Positions 1 through 8,628 of a DNA stretch of 64,000 bases are shown here, piece after piece (the first letter of the stretch is position 1; each line of letters begins with the position of its first letter). A program made the position numbers and the translations under genes. Under the pieces are notes generated by a model. The model ran no database searches, was not told where the DNA came from, and saw only the letters and a list, made by a program, of their open reading frames with translations. The stretch is from Acidimicrobiia bacterium. GTDB taxonomy: Bacteria; Actinomycetota; Acidimicrobiia; Spongiisociales; ZC4RG35. The stretch lies in assembly GCA_028284765.1 (NCBI GenBank), contig JANQRA010000014.1, positions 62,001-126,000 of the forward strand, written 5' to 3'.

Positions 1-253
1 CTTGGCCCGAGAATTGGCGAAGCGACGAATTCGGGTCAACGCTGTAGCTCCGGGCCCCACTGACACGAGCTTTCTGGCTTCTTTCGACGAGACCGGCAAG
101 TTGGCTGATGCGATGATCCGCCAGACGCCACTCAGGAAGCTGGCAACGCCTGATGACGTCGCAAAGGCGATCGTTTTCCTGGCGTCAGACGACGCCGCTC
201 ACATCACCGGACAGGTGTTATCCGTTTCCGGAGGCCTCACGATGGTCGACTGA
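1..253 (+). CDS. SDR-family oxidoreductase, C-terminal fragment (5' end outside window)
   Basis: C-terminal part of a short-chain dehydrogenase/reductase; the upstream portion lies before the window, so the substrate cannot be judged. Visible are the conserved post-catalytic segment RVNAVAPGPTDT, the LATPDDVAKAIVFLASDDA helix and the terminal ITGQVLSVSGGLTMVD strand, which is the usual end of classical SDRs (FabG-like). The catalytic YxxxK is not in the window. An in-frame TTG at base 2 is internal, not a start. The gene converges on the flavin oxidase gene across a stem-loop. Confidence 0.85.
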   Translation, partial: LARELAKRRIRVNAVAPGPTDTSFLASFDETGKLADAMIRQTPLRKLATPDDVAKAIVFLASDDAAHITGQVLSVSGGLTMVD

Positions 254-254
254 A

Positions 255-289
255 GTGCAATGACCGGGGCTGAACAACGGTCAATGCAC
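255..289. terminator. stem-loop between convergent genes
   Basis: Arms GTGCAATGACCG (255-266) and CGGTCAATGCAC (278-289) pair with one mismatch around an 11-nt loop. It lies between two genes that end facing each other, so it probably serves both as a bidirectional terminator. There is no clear T-run. A closely related hairpin sits at 61930-61970. Confidence 0.55.
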
Positions 290-294
290 GCCGG

Positions 295-1419
295 TCACAG
301 TCGGAAGAAGCTCAGTAACGAGATGTCATGAGACGTCTCGCCATCGACAGCCAAGTCGGCCAGAACTTCACCGATGACGGCAGCAAACTTGTAGCCGTGC
401 CCACTGAAGCCGGCACCCACCACTACCTGAGGAAGCTCGGGATGAACGTCGACAACGAAGTGCTCATCGGGTGTGTTGGTGAACAGACACGTCTTGAGGC
501 TGAGGGTCGGGCCAGCCGCTCCTGGGAAGTACTTCTCAGTCGCCTGACGGAGTGGCAGCTCGTCCCTGGGGTGAGATTCCCGGTCCATCGAATCGGGATC
601 TACGTCCTCCTCCAGGTGGTGGTACAGCCCGATTTTGAAACCCGGGATGGTCTCAACCGGGAACCCGTAGAAGTGCCCTTCGTCGACTTCGAGATTGAAG
701 ATCGGGAACGTGTCCCGTTGATAAAGGTTCGGCTCGGTGGGCTGGAACCATGCGAGAACCTGGCGTTCAGGAACTGCCTTCACGTGGAGCAGATCGACGA
801 GTCCCATCGACCAAGCTCCGGCCGTCACGACCAAACGGTCGGCCGAATAGGAGGACCGATCGGTGCTCACGGCCACGCCTTCGCCTTTCATCTCCCAGCC
901 AATGACCTTCTCCCGCCCGTGAATCTCGGCCCCGGCCGCTAACGCAGCCTCGACATGAGCGACAATCCCGCGCTCCGACATCACGTAGCCGCCGTCGGGC
1001 TGGAAAACCGCCATGAGCTCCGCAGGCAACCGATAACCCGGGAACCTCCCGTTCACCTCGTTACCTGTCAGGACCTCGTGCTTGAGATCATGTGCCTCAC
1101 ATGAGGCCAGCGATCCAGTGAAGACCTGATGGTCCGCTGGAGCGGCGTCGATTCCCCCGGTGATGACAAGCAGCTCCTCGCCGGCCGCCGACTCGAGCTC
1201 CCGCCACAGCTCATACGAGCGGCGTAGAAGCGGAACATAGGAGGGATCTTCGAAGTAGGCCATACGAATGATCCGGTTGACCCCATGTGATGAGCCCATC
1301 GTGTGTGGGATGTCAAAACGCTCCAAGCCGAGGACACTCTTGCCACGCTTCGCCAGTTGATGAACGGTGGCGCTCCCCATTCCGCCTACGCCGATGACGA
1401 TGACGTCGTAGTGATTCAC
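295..1419 (-). CDS. monomeric sarcosine oxidase / N-methyltryptophan oxidase family (SolA/MSOX-like) FAD enzyme
   Basis: Predicted cytosolic flavoenzyme of 374 aa that would oxidatively demethylate an N-methylated amino acid, giving formaldehyde and H2O2. The N-terminus carries the FAD-binding Rossmann motif (VIVIGVGGMGSATVHQLA), then the SSHGVNRIIR segment typical of SolA/MSOX. Near the C-terminus KTCLFTNTPDEHFVVD contains the Cys that binds FAD covalently in MSOX, followed by a GAGFSGHGYKF motif. Length matches the family. The GTG start overlaps the era stop (GTGA), so it is translationally coupled to the end of the ybeY-era operon, an unusual place for this enzyme. The exact substrate is unknown. 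Confidence 0.85.
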   Translation of the reverse strand: MNHYDVIVIGVGGMGSATVHQLAKRGKSVLGLERFDIPHTMGSSHGVNRIIRMAYFEDPSYVPLLRRSYELWRELESAAGEELLVITGGIDAAPADHQVFTGSLASCEAHDLKHEVLTGNEVNGRFPGYRLPAELMAVFQPDGGYVMSERGIVAHVEAALAAGAEIHGREKVIGWEMKGEGVAVSTDRSSYSADRLVVTAGAWSMGLVDLLHVKAVPERQVLAWFQPTEPNLYQRDTFPIFNLEVDEGHFYGFPVETIPGFKIGLYHHLEEDVDPDSMDRESHPRDELPLRQATEKYFPGAAGPTLSLKTCLFTNTPDEHFVVDVHPELPQVVVGAGFSGHGYKFAAVIGEVLADLAVDGETSHDISLLSFFRL

Positions 1420-2294
1420 TCCACCTCGAACCCGAGTCGATCGAGCAACATCGGGCGACGCTGCCAGTCCTTTTCCACGATCACTTGGAGATCGAGGAAT
1501 ACCTTGGAACCAAGGATCCGCTCCAGCTCCTCGCGGGCTTCGGTTCCAGCGGCTTGGAGCATCGAACCTCCCTTGCCGATCACGATGCCCTTCTGACTCT
1601 TGCGTTCGACAATGATGTCGGCTGCGATATCGATCCGGCCTTCCTTGCTCTCGACGTCCTCAACTTGCACCACGAGCGAATGGGGCAACTCCTGGCGCAA
1701 ACGATCGAGGAACTTCTCTCTGATCACCTCGCCGATGACAACTGCTTCAGGCTGGTCAGTAAGCATCCCTTCCGGGTAGTACTGGGGCCCTTCAGGTAGC
1801 GAAGCTGCGAGTTCTTCGAGCATCTCCGACACGCCCGACCCGTCAATCGCCGATATCGGGAAAACTTGCGGGAACGGCCACTCGGCTGCTTTGACCAACT
1901 GGGCAACCGTTTCCGGTCGGTTTGCCTTGTCGACCTTGTTCACCAGGACGAAGGTGTCAGCGCCTGCCTCGATCAGACGCTGTGCGATCAGCTTGTCACC
2001 AGGACCAATCGGCATCGTCGCATCGATCAGAAACAGCACCTGATCTGCCTCTTTGAGACTCCCATAGACCAAAGAGTTGAGCCGGTTGCCGAGCTCGTTC
2101 TTCGGTTTGTGAAGACCGGGTGTGTCCACCAGGACGACCTGATAGCCATCGCCGTTGACAACCCCACGAATCGCATTGCGAGTTGTCTGCGGCTGCGCTG
2201 ATGTGATGGTGACCTTCTCGCCAACGAGACGGTTGACGAGTGTTGATTTCCCGACGTTGGGTCTCCCCACGACCGCCACGAAACCTGACTTCAC
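1416..2294 (-). CDS. era: GTPase Era
   Basis: Ribosome-assembly GTPase that binds 16S rRNA and helps mature the 30S subunit. The 292-aa product shows G1 GRPNVGKST, the G2 region TTRNAIRG, G3 DTPGLHKP and G4 NKVD. A C-terminal KH RNA-binding domain follows (VIGKGGSMLQ, then the VIVEKDWQRR end), as in all Era proteins. It is the fourth gene after ybeY and corC, starting with GTG inside the corC stop (GTGA overlap), which is the canonical bacterial order. The flavin oxidase gene is coupled downstream. Confidence 0.97.
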   Translation of the reverse strand: MKSGFVAVVGRPNVGKSTLVNRLVGEKVTITSAQPQTTRNAIRGVVNGDGYQVVLVDTPGLHKPKNELGNRLNSLVYGSLKEADQVLFLIDATMPIGPGDKLIAQRLIEAGADTFVLVNKVDKANRPETVAQLVKAAEWPFPQVFPISAIDGSGVSEMLEELAASLPEGPQYYPEGMLTDQPEAVVIGEVIREKFLDRLRQELPHSLVVQVEDVESKEGRIDIAADIIVERKSQKGIVIGKGGSMLQAAGTEAREELERILGSKVFLDLQVIVEKDWQRRPMLLDRLGFEVE

Positions 2295-3451
2295 GTGACG
2301 CGAACCTCAGACACGCGACGTCCCTGCATCTTCAACACGGTCATTCGGTGCCCTTCGAGCTCAAACGTCTCCCCTTCCTCGGGAACCCGCTCGGCAAGCG
2401 CGAGCAGCAGACCTCCAACCGTGTCGGCCTCCATCTCATTGAGCTCGAGCCCGACCATCTTCGAGAAGTCGTCAATCGGGAGTCGGGCGTCGATATGCCA
2501 TCCCCCGTCGACCTCGAGAACCAGATCCTCTTCAGAGTCTGTCTCATCGGCGATCTCGCCGACCAGCTCCTCCAGGAGGTCTTCGATCGTGACCAAACCC
2601 ACCACGTCTCCGAACTCGTCGACGACGATCATCTGGTGAGTGTGACTCTCCTGCATCTCGGCAAGCAGTGACGAGGCCATCTTGTTCTCCGGAACAAAAT
2701 CCACGGGCCTCATGATCTGGGCAACTGAAGCCGGGCGCTCCTGGTTGGTGATCATCGACAGGAGGTCTTTCACGATCACCATGCCCACGACATCACCTTC
2801 TGAAGTGACCGGGACTCGGGAATAGCCTTCGGTGGTCGAGATCTCGATCACGTCTTCGATAGCGCCGGTGACCGGAATGGTGATCATGTCCGGCCGGGGG
2901 GTCATCACCTCTCGCACGATGGTCTCGGCAAACTCGAGCACCGAGTCGATGAGCTCCCGTTCGTGTTCGTCGGGGGTGTCTACCACAGAGTCACCTGGGA
3001 CGTCTTCTGCCTCGTCGCTATCGGGAAGGAGGTCATTCGCCCAGCCCCCTAGACCAACAGCAATCTTGAGAACCCGGTGCGACACATAGGCGAGGCGTTT
3101 GGGTCGCAGCCTCCCGAGCCAGCGCGGCACGAGGTCACCGATGAGGAAGAAGAACGCTCCCACTGCGGCCGCCAAGAGGAAAGTCATACCCGTCGACTCG
3201 CCCTCGGCAACAATCACGGCGAGAAAGGCCGCCCCCATGACCAGAAGGCCTGACGACACGACTCCCACGGCCGGCGAAATGATCTCCCGATTGTTGAGCA
3301 GGTCGACCACAGTCGAGGCCCCGGATATCCCATTCGATTGGTCGCGCAGGGCATCGGCTCGCGGGACACGCGTGATCGCCGTCCCAGCTGCTCGCAGCCA
3401 CCCGGCGACCAGAAGCAGAACGATCGACAGAACAAGCACCGCGAGTGTCAT
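2291..3451 (-). CDS. HlyC/CorC-family (CNNM-like) membrane protein with CBS pair
   Basis: Predicted integral membrane protein of the hemolysin/CorC family, linked to Mg/Co efflux. The N-terminal part has several hydrophobic segments (DUF21-like) starting MTLAVLVLSIVLLLVAGW. Two CBS domains follow (VREVMTPRPDM..., then IMRPVDFVPENKMAS...HQMIVVDEFGDVVGLVTIEDLLEELVG) and then a CorC_HlyC C-terminal domain (WHIDARLPIDDF...GGLLLALAERVP). The longest open frame begins at 3679, but the first 76 residues are Arg-rich and lie over ybeY; the ATG at 3451 overlaps the ybeY stop (ATGA) and starts directly at the first membrane helix. That gives 386 aa. Confidence 0.92.
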   Translation of the reverse strand: MTLAVLVLSIVLLLVAGWLRAAGTAITRVPRADALRDQSNGISGASTVVDLLNNREIISPAVGVVSSGLLVMGAAFLAVIVAEGESTGMTFLLAAAVGAFFFLIGDLVPRWLGRLRPKRLAYVSHRVLKIAVGLGGWANDLLPDSDEAEDVPGDSVVDTPDEHERELIDSVLEFAETIVREVMTPRPDMITIPVTGAIEDVIEISTTEGYSRVPVTSEGDVVGMVIVKDLLSMITNQERPASVAQIMRPVDFVPENKMASSLLAEMQESHTHQMIVVDEFGDVVGLVTIEDLLEELVGEIADETDSEEDLVLEVDGGWHIDARLPIDDFSKMVGLELNEMEADTVGGLLLALAERVPEEGETFELEGHRMTVLKMQGRRVSEVRVT

Positions 3452-3912
3452 CGCCGCTGCCTCCCGACTTTGGCGAGTAGTTCCCGCTCTCGTCCTTCCA
3501 TCCGGTCGGCATCGCCATCTTCTTCGTGGTCGTATCCGAGAAGGTGCAACAGGCCGTGGGTGACCATCAGCGCCATCTCGTCTTCGAATGTCACTCCCAT
3601 CTCCTCGGCCTGTCGGCCGACGTACTCCGGAGAGATGACCACATCGCCGAGGAGGAGTGGAGGCGAAGACGGATTCCATTCGGGCGCGACCCCAGGCAGG
3701 AGCGCCTCAACCGGGAAAGCGAGGACATCGGTCGGACCCTGCCGTGCCAGGAAGCGCTCGTTGTAAGAGGCCATCTCAGACTCGTCTACTAGAAGCAGGG
3801 TCACCTCGGCTTCTTTGGGATAGCCCTCTTCTGCCAAGACCACCTCGGCCAGAGCGTGTAGGTCGGCGATATCGACGGAGTGCGACTGCTCGTCTGCCAG
3901 GAATATGCTCAC
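3448..3912 (-). CDS. ybeY: endoribonuclease YbeY (rRNA maturation factor)
   Basis: Single-strand metallo-endoribonuclease needed for 16S rRNA 3'-end maturation and ribosome quality control. The 154-aa product has the signature HGLLHLLGYDH (H-x3-H-x5-H zinc site) near residues 115-125 and the upstream LAFPVE and LGDVVISPE segments conserved in the family. The GTG start lies 40 nt after the HD-hydrolase stop, and the stop overlaps the corC start. Context phoH-pgpH-ybeY-corC-era is canonical and supports the assignment. Confidence 0.96.
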   Translation of the reverse strand: MSIFLADEQSHSVDIADLHALAEVVLAEEGYPKEAEVTLLLVDESEMASYNERFLARQGPTDVLAFPVEALLPGVAPEWNPSSPPLLLGDVVISPEYVGRQAEEMGVTFEDEMALMVTHGLLHLLGYDHEEDGDADRMEGRERELLAKVGRQRR

Positions 3913-3952
3913 GAGGGCCGTTGGCCCTTAGTACTACAGGACGGTTCGTCCA

Positions 3953-6493
3953 TCAGCTTCCGGGAAAGTTCGGGTACGTGATGCGTTGATGGTAGTGCCC
4001 AACAAGCGAGTCGAGGAAGGCCTTTCGAACAGTTGTCAGCTCGCCGAGGGTCAGTGGCGAGTCGTTGAGCTGACCATCCTCCAACTTCTCGTCCATGATC
4101 TTGTTCACCATCTTCTCGATGTGCTCTGGGGTCGGCTCATGGTTTTGGAACTCGGCCCTGCATGCCGCTTCGAGTGAGTCAGCGAGCATGAGGATTGCTG
4201 ACTCGGCTGTACGGGGCTTGTGTCCAACATGACGAAAATCGTCGATGTTGACGTCCTCGCCCTCCAACGATCTCGCCTTCTCGTAGAAGTAGCGCATCAC
4301 GCCGTCGCCATGGTGGCTGACGATGCCCTCCGTTACCTCGGTCGGAATCTTGTATTTCCTCGCCAAGGCGACACCGTCGGTGACGTGGTTGCGCAGCACG
4401 GCAGCAGACTCTGCCGGGCTGAGGGCGTCGTGTGGGTTGGGGATACCGAACTGGTTCTCGATGAAGAAACTGGGGTTCTCTGTCTTACCCAGGTCGTGGT
4501 AGTAGGCCATCGCTCGTGCGAGCAGGTTGTTGGCTCCAATCGACTTGGCGGCGGCGTCGGCAAGGGTCCCCACCATCAACGAATGGTTGAAAGTCCCGAA
4601 TGCCTTCTCTTGGAGCATCTGCAAGGCCTCGTGGTTGCGATCGGTGAGGTCGAGAAGGCTCAGTGTCGTCGTCACATCGAACGCCGACTCGAAGAACTGG
4701 AGTGCAGCCAGCCCAATGAGGGACGACAGCATGGAGACACCAAATGCCCAAGCGACGGACACGCCAACCAGTTCGATCAGCGACTCATCCGGCCCTGGGA
4801 CGATGAAGAACCAAGAGGTTGCGGCGGCGATCGCTGCCGCAACGAGCGACGACAAAATGACTGCGTTCCGGAAAGATCCGCGTGAGCTGACCGATGAGAC
4901 GAACGGTATGGGTGCCATTGCAGCCAGAGTTGCGTACACGGTGACACCGGTGTCGAGGGTGCCGACTGCGGTCAACACACCAACCGACAACGCCATCAAG
5001 ATCGCGATCCGCTGATCGAACAGGACTGCTGTGACGAAACCAAAGGCCACAGCCGGCATGACGTACCAACTGATGTCCTGAAGTGCGACCGTTCCACGAA
5101 CTGCAGCCGAGGCGAGCACGATGAGGATTCCCAACAGTGCCACCATCCTTGGTCGGGCCCAGAATTCGGGACGGAACCGCGCCAGGTAGAACCCCGTCAA
5201 GCCGACGAGGACGATCATCACGGCGAGGAGTCCGGTCGAGGGTTGTTCCTCGATAGAAGGAGCGGCCGTTGCCTGGATGGCGGCTGTATGTAGCTCGGTC
5301 ACCTGAACGCCCTGCGCCACGATCAGTGAGCCAGCGTCGTAGGTCACGACGACCGGCTCCACCCTCTCCGCTGCTGCGGTCTGGAGACGCTGATACTCCT
5401 CTTGATCGATCAGGAAGTTCGGCTGAAGGTTGGTAGCCACCACCTCTGCGGCAGCCATTCCACCTTCTTCGTCCTGCAGTGAGTCTGGATGGAAGACGAG
5501 AGGGGGTGATGATCTGACTGATGCCCTGGCAGCCTGAAGGTCTTCCGGAACGATGTTGGCGGACAGCTGGACCGTTGCTTCCGTCACAGCAGCTTCGGCG
5601 ATGTCCGGGAGGTGAAGCACTTCGCCGAGAGCGTTCCTGACAACGTCGTCAGCAGCTTTTCCGGCCAGGAAGATGACCGTCTCGTCGGGAAGGTCATGTG
5701 TTGCCTGGACGGCATCGATTACTTCGGTGAAGGGTCGCAGGTTTACTCCGAACCCGATGTTCTCAGACGAGCAGAGATCCCCTGGGTCGCATTCGACGAG
5801 CTGTCCGCCGTTGTCGGTGCTGAGGAAGTAACCCTCCGGGATATCCGTGTCCTCGACATCCACGGCGATCACTATCGGACCGCCCGGATATGTGAGAGTC
5901 CATAGGCCGTCATCCCCGGTGGTGACGGTTTGGGTCCCTTCGTTGGTGGTCGCGGTGACCGTGATATCAGCGAGTCCAGTGTCGAGACGGATTTCGCCGG
6001 TGTCAGGGTTGGGCACTCCGGGACCTTCCAAGGACAGAACGGAGTCACCGTCTACGTCGATGTAGACGAATCCGGTGACTACAGCATCGTCAGGCGGCTG
6101 GGTCGTGGTCGTCGACCCGTCGCCTTGCGTTGTCGTGGTCGTCTCCACCGGAGGAAGCTCCGGAATTGTTGGTTCAGATCCAGGTGGAGGGTCGCCGATG
6201 GCTAGTGCCTGCAAGTCGTCAAAGACAGCTTGTACCCCGGCGAGAACAGTCGATTCGATCTCGGCGTCTCGAGCTCGTGGTGGCACCACCTCATCCCGTG
6301 CTGCCTGTCGCTGAAGTTCTGTCTCGACCTCGTCGACAACACTGTCTTCGTTGTCAGCTAGATAGTCCTGTGGAGCGGGCTTACCTACCTCCGGAACATC
6401 GGTCGTCGCGACCGTCCCGATGGACAGGACAGCCCACGATGCGACGACTGTGGCGAGGAAGATCGCAAAGCGGACAACAGACGAGCGATCCAT
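3953..6493 (-). CDS. 7TM-HD family phosphohydrolase (PgpH-like) with inserted SdrD_B-like domain
   Basis: Membrane phosphohydrolase whose PgpH relatives degrade cyclic-di-AMP. The 846-aa product has an N-terminal membrane anchor, a large extracytoplasmic region, about seven membrane helices (roughly residues 430-600) and a cytoplasmic HD domain (NHSLMVGTLAD, then YYHDLGKTENP near residue 664, later HHGDG and LADSLEAA). Family members are usually 700-780 aa. The excess is a Thr-rich linker (ETTTTTQ, STTTTQPP) plus a beta-rich module (GFVYIDVDGDSV, TVTTGDDGLWTLTYPGG, IPEGYFLSTDNGG) inserted at about residues 120-250 of the extracytoplasmic domain; it resembles SdrD_B/CNA-type repeats. The start overlaps the phoH stop (TGATG). 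Confidence 0.93.
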   Translation of the reverse strand: MDRSSVVRFAIFLATVVASWAVLSIGTVATTDVPEVGKPAPQDYLADNEDSVVDEVETELQRQAARDEVVPPRARDAEIESTVLAGVQAVFDDLQALAIGDPPPGSEPTIPELPPVETTTTTQGDGSTTTTQPPDDAVVTGFVYIDVDGDSVLSLEGPGVPNPDTGEIRLDTGLADITVTATTNEGTQTVTTGDDGLWTLTYPGGPIVIAVDVEDTDIPEGYFLSTDNGGQLVECDPGDLCSSENIGFGVNLRPFTEVIDAVQATHDLPDETVIFLAGKAADDVVRNALGEVLHLPDIAEAAVTEATVQLSANIVPEDLQAARASVRSSPPLVFHPDSLQDEEGGMAAAEVVATNLQPNFLIDQEEYQRLQTAAAERVEPVVVTYDAGSLIVAQGVQVTELHTAAIQATAAPSIEEQPSTGLLAVMIVLVGLTGFYLARFRPEFWARPRMVALLGILIVLASAAVRGTVALQDISWYVMPAVAFGFVTAVLFDQRIAILMALSVGVLTAVGTLDTGVTVYATLAAMAPIPFVSSVSSRGSFRNAVILSSLVAAAIAAATSWFFIVPGPDESLIELVGVSVAWAFGVSMLSSLIGLAALQFFESAFDVTTTLSLLDLTDRNHEALQMLQEKAFGTFNHSLMVGTLADAAAKSIGANNLLARAMAYYHDLGKTENPSFFIENQFGIPNPHDALSPAESAAVLRNHVTDGVALARKYKIPTEVTEGIVSHHGDGVMRYFYEKARSLEGEDVNIDDFRHVGHKPRTAESAILMLADSLEAACRAEFQNHEPTPEHIEKMVNKIMDEKLEDGQLNDSPLTLGELTTVRKAFLDSLVGHYHQRITYPNFPGS

Positions 6494-7461
6494 CAGGTCT
6501 CTTTGGTCTCGAATCGGGCGTAGGCATCGACGATCGACGCCACAATCCGATGACGAACGACATCCCTGCTTCCCAGCTCGGTGAAGGCCACACCGGGGAT
6601 TCCAGTCAGGATGTCCCTGACCACACGCAATCCGGACCTCCTTCCGGCGGGAAGGTCGGTCTGGCTCACATCACCTGTGATGATCATCTTGGAATTGAAA
6701 CCGAGCCTCGTTAGAAACATTTTCATCTGCTCGGGAGTTGTGTTTTGAGCCTCGTCGAGGATCACACACGCATCGTTCAGCGTTCTCCCTCTCATATAAG
6801 CGAGCGGGGCGATCTCGATAGTTCCCCGCTCGATGAGGGATGCAGTTTCCTCGGGGCCCAGCATGTCCCATAAGGCGTCATAGAGGGGACGCAGGTATGG
6901 GTCGACTTTGGCCGTCAGATCTCCAGGAAGGAAGCCCAAACGCTCTCCTGCCTCAACGGCGGGGCGAGTGAGGATGATGCGACGGACCGACCCGTTCACG
7001 AGGCTGTTGACTGCAGCAGCCATAGCAAGGTAGGTCTTGCCAGTTCCAGCGGGACCGATCCCGAACGTCAGCGTGTTCTCGCGTATCGCTTCCATGTACT
7101 TCTGCTGACCCTGGGTTTTGGCCCTGATCATCCGACCCCGGCCCACTGCGATTCCGTCACTGAGCACACCGGAAGGGCTCGGAACGTCGTCGGTGACCAT
7201 CTTCACGACTTCGGTGATTCGGCCTTCGTCGAGTTCCTGGCCCTCCTGGATGAGAATCAGCAGCTCGCCAATAACTGTCTTCGCCCGTTCGACATCAGCT
7301 TCATCGCCGGAGATGAGAATCTCGTCGCCACGCGCGACAAATCGGACCTCGGGTAGGAGGCCCTCGACCTGCCGCAGGTGTCTGTCGGCTTCGCCGATCA
7401 GATCGAGCAACAGGTGATGACTCGGAACGCGTATACGCGATTGGATTGGGTCAGGGGACAC
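6493..7461 (-). CDS. PhoH family ATPase (YbeZ type)
   Basis: Cytosolic P-loop ATPase of the PhoH family, associated with YbeY in RNA/ribosome metabolism. The 322-aa product has an N-terminal KH-like region, then Walker A GPAGTGKTYLA, the family motif TRPAVEAGERLGFLPGD, Walker B VILDEAQNTTPEQMK and the sensor segment MIITGDVSQTDLP. It heads the operon phoH-pgpH-ybeY-corC-era-oxidase. The predicted GTG start has no good ribosome-binding site. Confidence 0.95.
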   Translation of the reverse strand: MSPDPIQSRIRVPSHHLLLDLIGEADRHLRQVEGLLPEVRFVARGDEILISGDEADVERAKTVIGELLILIQEGQELDEGRITEVVKMVTDDVPSPSGVLSDGIAVGRGRMIRAKTQGQQKYMEAIRENTLTFGIGPAGTGKTYLAMAAAVNSLVNGSVRRIILTRPAVEAGERLGFLPGDLTAKVDPYLRPLYDALWDMLGPEETASLIERGTIEIAPLAYMRGRTLNDACVILDEAQNTTPEQMKMFLTRLGFNSKMIITGDVSQTDLPAGRRSGLRVVRDILTGIPGVAFTELGSRDVVRHRIVASIVDAYARFETKET

Positions 7462-7529
7462 AGGTGAAACGTCTCGACATGGACGTCTGACAACATTCTA
7501 TCGGCCCCCCGGAGTAGCACCAGGATGGA

Positions 7530-7931
7530 TTAATCCGAGGCCGCCGGTTGCTGAGACTGAATAAGCGAGCTGATCACTGCCCGATCGGAGTCGCGGACCT
7601 CGTCGTCCCCAGGGCTCTTCCGCATCATCTGGATCGCTGCCAGGTATCGGTCGACGAGCTGTCCATCCTCGGACTCGAGAGCATTCAGGTCGATCACATG
7701 GTCACCTTCATTGGAACGAGGAAGAAGCTCGGAAGCACCGGCACCGTAGATCTCAGCCAGCCTGACAAAACGCTGAACCGAGATGGCACGTTCACCCCTC
7801 TCGTAGGCCCCCACTACCGACGCCTTGAACTCTCCGTCAGTTTGGGCCTCGACCTCGCCCAGAGACCAGCCACGGTGCCGCCGCGCGGCCCGCAACCTCT
7901 GCCCCAGGGCGTAATTGAATGCTTCCACCAC
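7530..7931 (-). CDS. BldD-like helix-turn-helix regulator, short form
   Basis: XRE-type DNA-binding protein of 133 aa. Residues 1-70 match the DNA-binding domain of actinobacterial BldD (LGQRLRAARRHRGWSL, VVGAYERGERAISVQRFVRLAEIYG, then ELLP). The second half carries the RYLAAIQ helix that in BldD precedes the cyclic-di-GMP motif RxD-x8-RxxD. Here the corresponding stretch reads RKS-PGDDEV-RDSD, so the first acidic residue and two spacer residues are missing and the protein ends about 30 residues early. It probably binds DNA as a dimer; response to c-di-GMP is doubtful. It stands alone between phoH and rsmE. Confidence 0.85.
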   Translation of the reverse strand: MVEAFNYALGQRLRAARRHRGWSLGEVEAQTDGEFKASVVGAYERGERAISVQRFVRLAEIYGAGASELLPRSNEGDHVIDLNALESEDGQLVDRYLAAIQMMRKSPGDDEVRDSDRAVISSLIQSQQPAASD

Positions 7932-7986
7932 TAGATCTAGCTCCCAACCAGTCCATACATCCTATTCCGGCGATTGTGAGATTGCA

Positions 7987-8628
7987 CTAGTAAGCCGAGA
8001 TTCGCGCCGCCGCCACGATCGCAGCGGTCTCCACACGGAGAATCGTCGGTCCTAAGTCCCACCTTGTCGCGTCCGGAGGAATCTCTTCTTCCCTAAAACC
8101 ACCTTCTGGGCCGATAAGTATCGTCGACCCAGGTTCCGGTTCCCCGCTCCCTCCTGGATGGCAGACCACCAGTGGGCCCTCAATCTCGGCGATCGGCACG
8201 ACATCGTGCCCAGTCTCCATGAGCCACGCTCCCCTCGATTGCTCCAGAGCGGTTTGAACCCAGGAGAAGACCTTCGCCGGAGATGAGACCCGGTTCTTGC
8301 CATTCTCTGTTTTCAGCCAAATCAATCTCGACACACCCAGTTCAGAGAGTTTCTCGACCAGGAACCGTTGCCGATCCTTGTTGGACGGCGGAGCGACAGC
8401 AAGCGTGAAGTCGGGAGGCCTTTCGACGGTCGCCTCTTCCCCACGCACGATTTCGGTATTGCCCAGAACCCCGCTGCCAATCGTCCCCAAGCCGTCGGTG
8501 TAGGTGACGCTGTCCCCCCGGTTCTTCCTCAGAACCTTCGTGAGGTGCCTCCATTGCGAGATAGACAACGACAACTTGCCGGTTTCCGGCCAGGGTTGGG
8601 CAACGACGAGGTGAGGGACGTGCTTCAC
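7987..8628 (-). CDS. rsmE: 16S rRNA (uracil-1498-N3)-methyltransferase RsmE
   Basis: SPOUT-class methyltransferase that modifies U1498 of 16S rRNA. The 213-aa product shows the N-terminal PUA-like part ([18 protein letters not shown]), the family segment [19 protein letters not shown], the [10 protein letters not shown] stretch (often EQSGR), [12 protein letters not shown] and the C-terminal knot [15 protein letters not shown]. The GTG start overlaps the dnaJ stop, so it is coupled to hrcA-dnaJ, a usual neighbourhood. It is slightly shorter than typical (about 240 aa), mostly in the N-terminal domain. Confidence 0.94.
   Translation of the reverse strand: MKHVPHLVVAQPWPETGKLSLSISQWRHLTKVLRKNRGDSVTYTDGLGTIGSGVLGNTEIVRGEEATVERPPDFTLAVAPPSNKDRQRFLVEKLSELGVSRLIWLKTENGKNRVSSPAKVFSWVQTALEQSRGAWLMETGHDVVPIAEIEGPLVVCHPGGSGEPEPGSTILIGPEGGFREEEIPPDATRWDLGPTILRVETAAIVAAARISAY

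Noticed and set aside
328-942. 204-residue plus-strand ORF opposite the flavin oxidase
   Set aside because: Antisense shadow of a gene with intact FAD motifs; no RBS or family.
7462-7500. TAGAAT -10 box upstream of phoH (and another upstream of lepA at 13271-13276)
   Set aside because: No acceptable -35 hexamer at 16-18 nt in either case, so a promoter cannot be supported from sequence alone.
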